Below are positions 9,407 to 17,464 of a stretch of DNA of 64,000 nucleotides, in pieces; the first letter of the stretch is position 1, and each line of letters starts with the position of its first letter. The stretch covers positions 7,812,001 to 7,876,000 of the forward strand of contig NZ_CP036525.1 in assembly GCF_007741535.1 (NCBI RefSeq), read 5' to 3'. Origin of the DNA: Rubripirellula lacrimiformis. GTDB lineage: Bacteria; Planctomycetota; Planctomycetia; Pirellulales; Pirellulaceae. The notes below the pieces were generated by a model that saw only the letters and a program-made list of their open reading frames with translations, did not search any database and was not told where the DNA came from. Made by a program: the position numbers and the translations under genes.

Positions 9407-9769
9407 CTACCACCATGCTTGGTAGAAAACGGTGTAACCCTCCGCGATGGCTCGTCTTGCTTTATCCAAGAAGTCGAAATCGTCGTCCAGTTCGGTTCCG
9501 TCGGAAGTACCGAAGAAGAAGCCTTGCGTTTGAGGCAAGCTGCCCGCCTTCATGGTGAGTTCCAAACGGTCCAAGTCATCCAGATCGAGAACGACCGGTA
9601 CACAGTTAAAATCCTGCTGGCCACCTTTGTCGTAGTAAAGATGTTGCATCCACCCGTGAAGATCGGGGTGTTTTCGCCAGCAGTGGATCTGCGTGGCCGA
9701 ACCGACCTTAAAGTCGACCGGTTGTTTGATTGTCTCGGTGGTGAAGTTTGCGTACATATCGAGTCCCAT
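9407..9769 (-). CDS. Phage/plasmid-type MGLDMY-family protein of unknown function
   Basis: This encodes 120 residues beginning MGLDMYANF, a start seen in a widespread phage and plasmid protein family of unknown function. The segment CWRKHPDLHGWMQHLYYDKGG also fits that family (Trp-Arg-Lys and His-x-Trp pattern). It is rich in aromatic and acidic residues, has no signal peptide and is the length expected. It lies 160 bp upstream of the primase-like gene on the same strand and may be co-transcribed. Family resemblance is from memory of the pattern; no function is claimed. Confidence 0.65.
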   Translation of the reverse strand: MGLDMYANFTTETIKQPVDFKVGSATQIHCWRKHPDLHGWMQHLYYDKGGQQDFNCVPVVLDLDDLDRLELTMKAGSLPQTQGFFFGTSDGTELDDDFDFLDKARRAIAEGYTVFYQAWW

Positions 9770-10091
9770 GATGTGCTCCTTTCGTTGAGTTGCGTGGAAG
9801 GACGCGGATCAACAAGCGGCGGGCAAAGCCGAAGCAGTCATGCCCAACACGGTTTCGCGCTAGCGAAAGTGGTGCGGGCAGGGCGTTGACGGCAAGGCGA
9901 CCGACGCAAGATCGCGGGAAACCTTCCTACGACAACTCAACCGGTGGAGCCGAGCAGGGGTGACGATTGACCAATCATCGGCCGGGCAATTGGAATGAGG
10001 TCGTGATTCTTTAAATGCGGTGATGCGATCAATCGCAATTGCGGCGACCTGCAAACACGATTCAACGTGCAGGGAATTCACTCGCTACTTG
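9770..10091. other. Gene-free stretch (~320 bp)
   Basis: I see no supported gene. A 73-codon minus frame (9860-10081) has no ribosome-binding site or recognisable features. The stretch lies between two minus-strand genes and probably carries the promoter for the 9407-9769 gene. Confidence 0.4.
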
Positions 10092-10427
10092 TCAAACGTA
10101 GATGACGGCATTTCGGAGTTCAGCCAGTGTGGTCTGGAAACACAACGCGTCGATGTCACGAACGAGCTGTGAGGGTGGATGTTTCTCCGTCCAGAAGATG
10201 ATGCCGGCGTGCTCGTGCCCTTGGTCGGCGATACGCAAAAAATCGCGGTCGCGGGTTACAAGAACTTTAGCGTGCTTTCGGCAGTATTCCACATGGTCAA
10301 GATCGGTGGCTCCGCGAAGTTCGGCCTCATGGGTGGTCGTACACTCACGATCAAGTCGGCGGAGTCCGTGTGCGACACGCTCGGGAATGCACTCGTCAAG
10401 GTGAAACTGGATCGCCGCTTGCGTCAT
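10092..10427 (-). CDS. DUF5615 PIN-like toxin
   Basis: This 111-residue protein has the DUF5615 (Mut7-C-type PIN-like) pattern: FHLDECIPERVAHGLR at the N-terminus, and LVTRDRDFLRIADQGHEHAGIIFW in the middle carrying the second acidic pair. DUF5615 proteins are predicted nucleases paired with DUF433 antitoxins. Here the upstream DUF433-like gene overlaps its start by 32 nt, the expected order. The pair probably acts as a stabilisation or defence toxin-antitoxin module. Catalytic activity is inferred from the family fold. Confidence 0.8.
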   Translation of the reverse strand: MTQAAIQFHLDECIPERVAHGLRRLDRECTTTHEAELRGATDLDHVEYCRKHAKVLVTRDRDFLRIADQGHEHAGIIFWTEKHPPSQLVRDIDALCFQTTLAELRNAVIYV

Positions 10428-10740
10428 GGCTCCTCGCTACAAATGGCCATCGGACCGCAACGCTGTGGCCGGTACCACTCATCAAGTCTGAAAGTGACTC
10501 GTCATCTCGAATGGCTTTCTGGATTTGCTCGCGGTTTTCAAAGTAGTAGGCGAGGGCCGCGTGCACTTGTGCCACGCTGATGAAATCGTAGTCCGAAGCG
10601 ATTTGTTCGGCCGTATGACCGAAGCGCTGATGATCGATCACGATGTCCTGGACGCGAAGTCGAGTTCCACGAATGAACGCACGTGGATCGCCTGCCCGGT
10701 TAGAGCGGATCTCGATGTATCTATCTATCAAGTCGGTCAT
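10396..10740 (-). CDS. DUF433 antitoxin-like protein
   Basis: This encodes 114 residues from the ATG at 10740 (MTDLIDRYIEIR). It shows the typical DUF433 core: IEIRSNRAGDPRAFIRGTRL, then VQDIVIDHQRFGHTAEQIASDY and VAQVHAALAYYFENREQI, a winged-HTH-like fold. The C-terminal tail (~35 residues) is longer than usual and overlaps the toxin gene start. DUF433 proteins are antitoxins for DUF5615 PIN-like toxins and probably autoregulate. The next feature upstream is the iteron region of the replicon, consistent with an addiction module next to plasmid replication functions. Confidence 0.8.
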   Translation of the reverse strand: MTDLIDRYIEIRSNRAGDPRAFIRGTRLRVQDIVIDHQRFGHTAEQIASDYDFISVAQVHAALAYYFENREQIQKAIRDDESLSDLMSGTGHSVAVRWPFVARSHDASGDPVSP

Positions 10741-11025
10741 GATTCGACCGTAGAGTAAAAATGCGAGCGAGTCAAAATAAATCGCAAGGAGCAACGACGG
10801 CGAAAACGGGACAGCCACCTTGGCGAGTTGAGCTCCGAACAACTCGCGATCTCAATTTCCGGACCTCAGGGATCTTGCTTTCCGACTGCCAAACCACCGA
10901 GTTTTCATATTGCTGCGTAATCTTTTTTTGCTCGTGGCGCTGGTGTTAAATATGTGTTTAGTAGGTGTTACGAGTTAGCGAATCGGGTGTAACGCTCTGA
11001 ATCGACTGCAAAAAATTTCCCGCCC

Positions 11026-11169
11026 GGTGTGTGAAGTGTCGTTATTCGGTGTGTGAAGTGTCGTTCGCCGGTGTGCAAAGTGGGACTCATGTTCGGCCCC
11101 AGTGTGTGAAATGTCGTTTCCGGTGTCTGAAGTGTCGTTTCTGCTTGACGTGGTGTGTGAAATGTCGTT
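11026..11169 (+). repeat. Iteron-like direct repeats (candidate replication origin)
   Basis: Six direct repeats of an 18-bp unit, consensus GGTGTGTGAAGTGTCGTT, start at 11026, 11048, 11070 (degenerate), 11101, 11122 and 11152. Spacing is 21-22 bp with two 30-31 bp steps. They lie immediately upstream of the RepA-type initiator (start 11179), the standard place for Rep-binding iterons. An AT-rich stretch with related GGTGTTA-type sequences precedes them (about 10920-10995), a possible melting region. The origin function is inferred from arrangement. Confidence 0.8.
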
Positions 11170-11178
11170 CCATGAACT

Positions 11179-12300
11179 ATGAACGAAGTCTCCGAGTCGG
11201 TCAAAGATCGATCGCCACTGTTACCTGACCGACATCCGACACCGGACCTGTTCATCTGTGACATCGTGGATGCCGCGCCGAAAGGCGACATGGCCAGCAT
11301 GGAGCATCCAGTGTTCAGTCTGTCGACCAAGCCCGACCTTCGCGTCCGGCGATACGACCACAATCAGTCGTGGATCGAGATCAAGCCTTCGGCCGACGGA
11401 TTGGCAACCATCCATGATCGCGACATCCTGATCTACTGCATCAGCCAACTGGTAGCCGCGATGAACGAGGGCAGGGAGCTTTCCCAAAACGTTCGCTTCA
11501 AGGGCATCGAACTGTTAACAGCAACCAACCGAATGACCACCGGTCGCGGATACGACCTCCTTCGCTCTGCGCTGGAGCGACTGGCGGGAACCCGGATCAG
11601 CACGAACATCCTGACGGGCGACAAAGAGATCATTCGCGGCTTTGGGTTGATCGACAGCTACGAGATCGTCCGTGAAACGCGAGACGGCCGGATGCAGGAG
11701 GTCGAAATCAAGCTGTCCGACTGGGTTTTTAACGCAATCAGATCGCGTGAAGTGCTGACACTTCACCGAGACTACTTTCGCCTGAGGCGACCAATTGAAA
11801 GAAGGCTGTACGAGCTGGGCCGCAAGCATTGCGGGCGACAGCGGGAATGGCGAATCTCGTTGGACTTGCTGCGAAAGAAATGCGGATCGGGTTCAACACT
11901 GAAAGAGTTCAAGCGACTGATCGGCAAAGTGATTTCCGACGACGAAAAAAACAATCACATGCCAGACTATCGGATCCGGTTCGACGACCAGTCAACCAGT
12001 CGGGCAGACATCGTCATCTTCGAGAGTAGGGGGAGCATACCGGCGATCGGCAAGAACGGCGGCAAGCCGGTCGTTGTTCCCCCGCTAGATCCCGACACCT
12101 ACCACGCTGCCCGACTGGCCGCGCCGGGCTGGGATGTCTACGAACTTGAGCGACAGTGGCGAAGCTGGCTGGTCATGTCGGATGCCGAGGCGCCCAGAAA
12201 GCACGACGCGGCGTTTCTCGGCTTTTGCCGAAAGTGGCAGTCGAGAAAACAGTCACCCGCGAATTCTACGCCAGGGCAGAGTTGGGGATCGAAAGGCTGA
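11179..12300 (+). CDS. repA: RepA-type plasmid replication initiator
   Basis: This encodes 373 residues from the ATG at 11179, directly after the iterons; a later in-frame ATG at 11290 is possible. The body matches the Replication initiator protein A pattern: EHPVFSLSTKPDLRVRRY, IHDRDILIYCISQLVAAM, GRGYDLLRSALERLAGTRI and YFRLRRPIERRLYELGRKHCG, with a tandem winged-helix layout. Such initiators bind iterons, recruit host helicase and replicate the plasmid. The C-terminal ~90 residues are basic and Pro-rich. Together with ParA, RHH, primase and coupling protein elsewhere in the region, it argues that the accessory DNA is or was a replicon. The gene looks intact. Confidence 0.85.
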   Translation: MNEVSESVKDRSPLLPDRHPTPDLFICDIVDAAPKGDMASMEHPVFSLSTKPDLRVRRYDHNQSWIEIKPSADGLATIHDRDILIYCISQLVAAMNEGRELSQNVRFKGIELLTATNRMTTGRGYDLLRSALERLAGTRISTNILTGDKEIIRGFGLIDSYEIVRETRDGRMQEVEIKLSDWVFNAIRSREVLTLHRDYFRLRRPIERRLYELGRKHCGRQREWRISLDLLRKKCGSGSTLKEFKRLIGKVISDDEKNNHMPDYRIRFDDQSTSRADIVIFESRGSIPAIGKNGGKPVVVPPLDPDTYHAARLAAPGWDVYELERQWRSWLVMSDAEAPRKHDAAFLGFCRKWQSRKQSPANSTPGQSWGSKG

Positions 12301-12456
12301 GTAGAAAAAAAGTGCTTCATCGCCAATTTAAAAGCACTGGAAGGAAGATGGTTAAAAAATAAAAACCCAACAATTTCATCATGTACGGCAGCTCGGAACT
12401 GCAAAACATTCGAAACATCCAAAGCGTCATTCGCGCTAAACCCTCTGCCTTAAACG

Positions 12457-12636
12457 GTAACCGTTCACGAGTCGGTGCAAGGATTTTGCAAATCGATCTT
12501 GATTGGGATCGCCGTTTTCGGTCCCAAAACTCGCATGCGTTAGATCCGGCCAGAACTCGAAGCCGAAACGACGCCCGCTGTCAAAGCGATCGTCTTGGCG
12601 TTGCTTGGCCAGATGTGTCGTTTGACCAAGCAGGTG
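12457..12636 (+). mobile_element. Right-end remnant of the 4.8-kb-type IS66 element
   Basis: From GTAACCGTTCACGAGTCGG at 12457 the sequence follows the right end of the decayed IS at 4766-6305 (read from 6305 inward) with scattered differences. It includes the first transposase codons (VKAIVLALLGQM and RLTKQV). Similarity stops near 12636. No other end is nearby, so it is a truncated relic. Confidence 0.8.
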
Positions 12637-13001
12637 CCGGTCAGCGGCTTCGTTCTGTTCGATTCGATCCTGATGAGCTTCGCGATCTTTATCGAGAAAC
12701 TGGTCAGTCAAATCCGCTTGATGTCGGTAAACCCGGCCCCGCTGTTTCAGCGATTGCAATGGGTGCAACCAATTGAAACGCGGTTCGCGGTAAGACATTT
12801 TCTCGACGACGCCCTGCCTTGACACTCGGCCAGGTTCAGGGCGACGGGGTTGGTTCTCATCGCTTCGCAGCGACGACAATCCGGAGGAACGACGTGTTAT
12901 GATTAGATTTCCGTGGAAACGTCGGCAAACTTGTGGCTAACCCTAACGGATCGTTCTCGAAGGTACTGCGTCTATCTTCTCCACATTTTTTGGAATTGTT
13001 C
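12637..13001. other. Unassigned stretch after the IS remnant
   Basis: No intact gene is seen. Minus-strand translations of 12640-12880 (EKMSYREPRFNWLHPLQSLK) and short plus frames are interrupted or out of register, which suggests relics of mobile DNA. The 3' part (about 12900-13001) should hold the promoter of the sigma-like gene. Confidence 0.35.
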
Positions 13002-13550
13002 ATGGATAACCAACCGGAAGATCGTCCCATCGATTGGAACTCGCTTTTGGATTGGGATAAGGCGATCGACGAAGCGATGCAGAAAGGCCGCTTCCGTTGG
13101 AGCCGAAGTGCCGAGCGGAGCAAAAGCCTGGAAGAAGTTGCGAACAGCAGTGTTCGGAGCACGCTACGTCAGGCAAAAGAAATGAGCGTCACCGAAGAAG
13201 AGGAACTTCGAAAGCTGTTTGAAAAGACGTTTAAGCGTCATCACGACACAGCGACTCACGCTTATCGCACTGGACAAGGCAAGTCCGCAACGTTCTCCGC
13301 TTTATCCACCGACGAACAAGATTTCGGTTCGCAAATTGATGGCAGCTCCTCCACCGATAGTACGCGACCGTTTCCCCTGTGGCTTACTGAGAGACTTGAG
13401 GCATTGGACGATGTTCACCACCAAGTCGCTCTTGCCATGCTTAAAAGACTCACCGTGGACGAGACCATGGAAGCTTTGACAATGAAACGTTCCGCTGTAC
13501 TCAAAGCTCGGGCAAAGATACGAAAGGACTTGGAAGATCTGCTTTCATAA
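13002..13550 (+). CDS. Sigma-70 region-4-like protein, probable partner of the downstream kinase
   Basis: This encodes 182 residues from the ATG at 13002; an in-frame GTG at 12933 would add 23. The N-terminal half is charged and helical. The last ~45 residues (LDDVHHQVALAMLKRLTVDE, then TMKRSAVLKARAKIRKDLEDLL) resemble region 4 of ECF-type sigma factors, with an HTH ending in an Arg/Lys-rich recognition helix. No clear region 2 is seen, so it may be a transcription factor or a very divergent sigma factor. Planctomycetes often place such genes next to serine/threonine kinases, and a kinase gene lies downstream once the IS insertions are ignored. The role is inferred. Confidence 0.5.
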   Translation: MDNQPEDRPIDWNSLLDWDKAIDEAMQKGRFRWSRSAERSKSLEEVANSSVRSTLRQAKEMSVTEEEELRKLFEKTFKRHHDTATHAYRTGQGKSATFSALSTDEQDFGSQIDGSSSTDSTRPFPLWLTERLEALDDVHHQVALAMLKRLTVDETMEALTMKRSAVLKARAKIRKDLEDLLS

Positions 13551-14073
13551 CGGTCTCAACGCATCGGAGGCGAGAGTTGCTCCGGATAGAGGAAAGGTTT
13601 TCCGTCAATGACCGAGGCCCTTTGAAGAAGTTCCCTCTCATCACGACGACACTGCCCTTTACCAACAAGCTTCTCTGTATTCCAGAAATCACCTTTGATC
13701 GCTTCCGGCTCTCCATCCGCTGCGTCGAACCTAAATGGACCTTTCAGGCAATTAAACATGTTCCTTCGACGCAGCAATCTGATACCAATACTCCCGCGTG
13801 CTAAATGCTGGGACACAATCACTTCTGCCGCGTCAGCAATGCCCGGGTCTATCCGGCGGATGCGAGCAATATTTTCGAGTACCGCGTTTCGGTCGTCAAT
13901 GAAGTGCCTGAGATCTACGGCCGCATCACCTGGTAACCCCTTGTCAATTAGGTCTACGTTGTCGCCAACCCAGTTCATCTCGTGGGCCTTACGGAACACT
14001 TCCTCTAGCAAGCTGACGCAGGTTCTGTTGCACGGTAACCGTACACCAGCACCAGTTGGGCGCTTGGGGTTGG

Positions 14074-15840
14074 TTACTTTTTGCGGGTTCGGCGGCGGGC
14101 GCGGCGAGTTTTCTTGCGGTCGGCGGCTTGGCGACGTTCGTCGTCGCGGTATTGCCGGATCGATTCGGGATGTTCTGCCTTCCAGGCATGGGGCGTCATT
14201 GATTGCCAGTCGGTTTCGCCGGATAGCGCACGCCGCAGGACATCATCCAAGTACGCTCGCACGTCCAAGTTGTTGCGGATCGCGCTCCCGATGATTGTCA
14301 TTAAGTTTGCAGCCCGTTCGCCCGCGGCCACCGAGCCTTTGAACATCCAGTTCTTGCGACCCGTCGCCACCCGCTTCATCAACTGCTCGCAGTCGTTGTT
14401 GTCCAGCGGGATCGATACATCTTCGGTAAAACGATGGAGTGCCTCCCAGTGCCGACGGACGTAGGCCGCCGCCATCCCAAGGTTGCTCTTGGGAAGCACC
14501 TTCGGTGACTGCATCGCTTCACTGGAAAGATAGGCTTCGATCTGATCCAGAACATGACGTGACAGGCTTTGGCGTCGCGAAAGTTGCTCCGGCGCAGTAA
14601 GGTGTTTGCATTGATCCTCCACGTCGTAAAGATTTCCAATCAACGACTCAAGTTTCGCCACTTGGATCGGGAACGCACTGCGGCACTCGTCGATCTTGCG
14701 ACGCGCATGTGCCCAGCACGCTGCGAAAGTGATTCGCGAGTCGCTTCGTATTTGGATCTTCTGAAATCCCGACCAACAGTCGCCAATCAGGTTACCTTCA
14801 AAGTCACTCAGCACGTCGTCCGGACCATCACGGTGACGGCTAACCGTGAAGTCGAAAGCGACAACCGGAAGCCGTGAAGCGTAGTAGCCCCAGAAGTTCG
14901 CTTTGATGCTTGGCTTGCCTGTGGTCATCGCCTTCTCGAGGACCTCGGTGATACGTTTACCGCGCGGGTGATCCGATAAGTCCGGCATCGCGGCGGGCGT
15001 AATCAACAGCACGCCGGTGTCATCACAGCCAACGGTGGGATCTTGTTTCAGAATGCTCTGCAAGTGCTCGGCGAGCGGACGCAGGGCGAACTCGACGGCC
15101 GTTTCGATGTTCTGCAGTGTGCTGCGACTGGGCGTCCAGCCGCTGGCCCCGAACATGTCTTGTTGACGATAGAACGGCAGGTGATAGAAGTACTTCCAGG
15201 CCACCACCTCGACACCGATCGAGGCGTCGAAGCGATCCCATTCGACGAGGCCCGTGGGCCGCTCGGGGCTGACGATGCCTTGCGCTTTGTCGGTTGGGTG
15301 GACGTATTTGGCATACTTGGTTAGTCGGACTTTGAGATCCGCGGGAACCCACTCCAGCGTTTCAACTTCGTCATAGCCGATCAGGGTCAAGCCTTCGCGT
15401 TTTCCTTCGGGCACATCGACGATGCGTTCATAGCGCGGCAAATGTTCGGGGAACTTGCGGTCGCCGGTTGCGGAGCGATTTCGTCGTCGCTTCTTCTTGT
15501 CTTCTTCGGCATCGTCAACAATTTGTCGAGCGTCGCAGATCGCTTCTTCGAGTGCGCTGATGACTTCGGGCGTGGGCTCTTCGCCCAAGTCGAAATGCAG
15601 CTGGCCGTCACAGTCGATGCGTCGCTCACTCTTGCGACCAAAAAGTTGCTTGAGAAGTTTCTCGATCGTCAGGTTCAGCTCGATGTTCTTCTCGTCGAGT
15701 TTGTCACGGTCGGACTTAAGTTCTAAGACGCTGTGGGCTTGTTCCTCAATCAGCTTGTCTTTCAACTCCAGTGCGACGGCTTGTTTTTGAATCAACGCAT
15801 GAGCAGCATCGAGGTCGGCGGGGAGTGGTTTGGGATCCAT
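14074..15840 (-). CDS. tnpC: IS66 transposase TnpC (copy 1)
   Basis: This encodes 588 residues from the ATG at 15840 (MDPKPLPADLDAAHALI); a longer open frame to 16053 is not needed. An N-terminal coiled coil (QKQAVALELKDKLIEEQ and on) precedes FGRKSERR, the mark of IS66 transposases. The DDE core follows: VGCDDTGVL, FDFTVSRHRDGPDD, then CWSGFQKI with CWAHARRK, and the acidic C-terminal DNNDCEQLMKRVATGRKNW. The C-terminus is Arg/Lys-rich. It catalyses cut or copy events of the element in cooperation with TnpA and TnpB. All catalytic segments are present, so it should be active. Confidence 0.95.
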   Translation of the reverse strand: MDPKPLPADLDAAHALIQKQAVALELKDKLIEEQAHSVLELKSDRDKLDEKNIELNLTIEKLLKQLFGRKSERRIDCDGQLHFDLGEEPTPEVISALEEAICDARQIVDDAEEDKKKRRRNRSATGDRKFPEHLPRYERIVDVPEGKREGLTLIGYDEVETLEWVPADLKVRLTKYAKYVHPTDKAQGIVSPERPTGLVEWDRFDASIGVEVVAWKYFYHLPFYRQQDMFGASGWTPSRSTLQNIETAVEFALRPLAEHLQSILKQDPTVGCDDTGVLLITPAAMPDLSDHPRGKRITEVLEKAMTTGKPSIKANFWGYYASRLPVVAFDFTVSRHRDGPDDVLSDFEGNLIGDCWSGFQKIQIRSDSRITFAACWAHARRKIDECRSAFPIQVAKLESLIGNLYDVEDQCKHLTAPEQLSRRQSLSRHVLDQIEAYLSSEAMQSPKVLPKSNLGMAAAYVRRHWEALHRFTEDVSIPLDNNDCEQLMKRVATGRKNWMFKGSVAAGERAANLMTIIGSAIRNNLDVRAYLDDVLRRALSGETDWQSMTPHAWKAEHPESIRQYRDDERRQAADRKKTRRARRRTRKK

Positions 15841-15992
15841 GATGGCGACATTATAAAGTTCGCCACCAAAAGCGCAAGTGCGTCCCCACGAAAGTCCAAA
15901 AGAAAACCGGCCCCGCGAGAATGTTCTCACGAAGCCGGTTGATGCGAAGTGGAACTGATTGATGCGAAGTGGAACTGGCCGGCCAGACGGCC

Positions 15993-16343
15993 CTACGCCA
16001 CCATTCGCTTGCGTCTTGTCTTGGCCGATTTCAGTGAGACGCCTGCGATCCACATGGCCAGTTCGACCGAATCGATCGTGACGTGCGTTTGATCACAGGG
16101 AGGCGTTGGCAGCTCGACGGTGCCTTGCTCGAGTCGCCTGTACCACAAGGTCAATCCACCAGTCTCCCACCAGAGGGCTTTGATGCGGTCTCGCTTTCGA
16201 TTGACAAACAGAAACAGCGAACCGTCGGTGACGCTCTTGCCCAACGAGGTGGTGACGATTCCGGTCAGACCATCAAAGCCTTTTCGAAAGTCGACCGGCT
16301 CGGTGCACAGATAGATCGGCATGCCATCAGGCAATCCGATCAT
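15993..16343 (-). CDS. tnpB: IS66 accessory protein TnpB (copy 1)
   Basis: This 116-residue protein carries the IS66 Orf2 signature: MIGLPDGMPIYLCTEPVDFR, then KGFDGLTGIV, LFLFVNRKRDRIKALWWETG and TLWYRRLEQGTVELP. It is required for transposition of IS66-type elements, but its biochemical role is not established. Its ATG overlaps the tnpA stop by 4 nt, so the two are translationally coupled. A gap of about 150 bp separates it from tnpC. Confidence 0.93.
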   Translation of the reverse strand: MIGLPDGMPIYLCTEPVDFRKGFDGLTGIVTTSLGKSVTDGSLFLFVNRKRDRIKALWWETGGLTLWYRRLEQGTVELPTPPCDQTHVTIDSVELAMWIAGVSLKSAKTRRKRMVA

Positions 16344-16666
16344 GGTTGATCCTTGCGCAGTGGATTCGGCTGAGAATCAGTTGGCACTTCGATACGAATG
16401 CGGATGCCACCGGGAAGTTCAATCGTCGCGTTCGCGAGATTGGCTGCGGGAGCGGGGCGATCCGGTGTGGCTTGAAACGAGACGGGCACAAACTTGGCCA
16501 CGACGGGGACTTTCGGATCCCGCGTCGACCGCAGCTTGCGTTTCCAGTTGTAGAAAGACGGCTGCGAAACACCTTCGGCGGAACAGAATTGAGCGACCGT
16601 CATCTGAGCTTGCTCAAATCGTTGCAGACGCTCCGTCCAAAGCTTCGCGGTTTCGGCTCGATTCAT
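16340..16666 (-). CDS. tnpA: IS66 accessory protein TnpA (copy 1)
   Basis: This encodes 108 residues from the ATG at 16666 (MNRAETAKLWTERLQRFEQ); an upstream in-frame start at 16699 adds 11 residues. It contains an HTH typical of IS66 Orf1 (MTVAQFCSAEGVSQPSFYNW, then KRKL) that probably binds the IS ends. The C-terminal half is beta-rich (IELPGGIRIRIEVP). It is coupled to tnpB by an ATGA overlap and is first in the IS operon, with its promoter in the ~75 bp before the right end. Confidence 0.92.
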   Translation of the reverse strand: MNRAETAKLWTERLQRFEQAQMTVAQFCSAEGVSQPSFYNWKRKLRSTRDPKVPVVAKFVPVSFQATPDRPAPAANLANATIELPGGIRIRIEVPTDSQPNPLRKDQP

Positions 16667-17464
16667 AGGGTTCTCCATTGGGAAGCAAGGTAAACCCAAT
16701 AGCCTAAAACCTGCGCCTACAATGGTTTTGGTGTACGGTTACGTTGCACGGTGCCTCTGTGCGGCACGCAACTGCGACGCGTTTGAACCGCTTGCTCAGG
16801 TCAACCGTCAGATCGCCCGCTTCATACCTCAACTGTTTCCATACGTTACGTAGCATATCCCTCTAGGATGCCACAGGACGTTGCCGCAAAGCAAACCAAC
16901 CCAAATCCCTAAAGTTTTTCAGCGATTTAGGTCATTCGACGATGCAGGACAAGATACCCGTTAGCCTCTATTTCCCCGACATCCCGGCCGCTGATGTCGA
17001 ACGCATTCATCACATCGTAAGTGACTTCGCGTCGGCGTTGTCGGAAGATGGACTTTGGAATTGCAAAGGGGTTCTCGAACGTACGTACCTAGCTTTCACG
17101 AAGGATGGTTCGTCGTCTCGGGCATCCAAGGCAGAACTTCTTGCAGGTCTTCTCGACACTCTCGCTGACCCGCTGATTGATGATCACGACAGGGAGATAA
17201 CCTGCCAGGATCTGCAAGACTTTTGCCCAGAGCTTCACCGGGATATCGAAAGGATCTACGACCGCCTCGATTGTGTTGGAAAAAAGCCACGCATGATTGC
17301 GGGGTTCCGTATTCATTCCGAAATCGATGCCGGTGCCCAGGCCGTTGTCTATAAAGCAGAGTCTTTCGACCATGCCCGTTGCGTTATAAAAGTAGCTAAG
17401 CGAGAGACGGTCCAGGGATGGCAGTGTAACCGTACACCAGCACCAGTTGGGCGCTTGGGGTTGG

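Larger units (their letters stand above)
14035..16742 (-). mobile_element. Intact IS66-family insertion sequence, copy 1 (2,708 bp)
   Basis: The ends are GTAACCGTACACC (14035) and its inverse GGTGTACGGTTAC (ending 16742). The 8-bp target duplication GTTGCACG occurs at 14027-14034 and 16743-16750. It has the full IS66 set of three genes (tnpA, tnpB, tnpC) in order on the minus strand. It matches copy 2 with a constant offset of 3,391 bp across every frame I compared, so the copies appear identical and recent. It interrupts a 194-residue gene. Confidence 0.95.
13556..16856 (-). pseudogene. 194-residue unknown gene interrupted by IS66 copy 1
   Basis: Removing the IS at 14035-16742 and one copy of its 8-bp duplication restores a continuous minus-strand frame. 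It starts at the ATG at 16856 (MLRNVWKQLRYEAGDL), reads 38 codons to the insertion, and resumes at 14026 for 157 codons to the stop at 13556. The protein would have 194 residues, charged and helical (LLEEVFRKAHEMNWVGDN, DLRHFIDDRNAVLENIARIR). I do not recognise a family. In the present state only C-terminal 151 residues follow an ATG (14011). It was divergent from the kinase gene (85 bp between starts) and convergent with the sigma-like gene, suggesting a shared regulatory region and perhaps a shared function. Confidence 0.75.

Noticed and set aside
13556-14011. 151-residue minus-strand gene as a complete gene
   Set aside because: It is the 3' part of a longer gene; removing the IS restores 43 more in-frame codons ending at an ATG at 16856.
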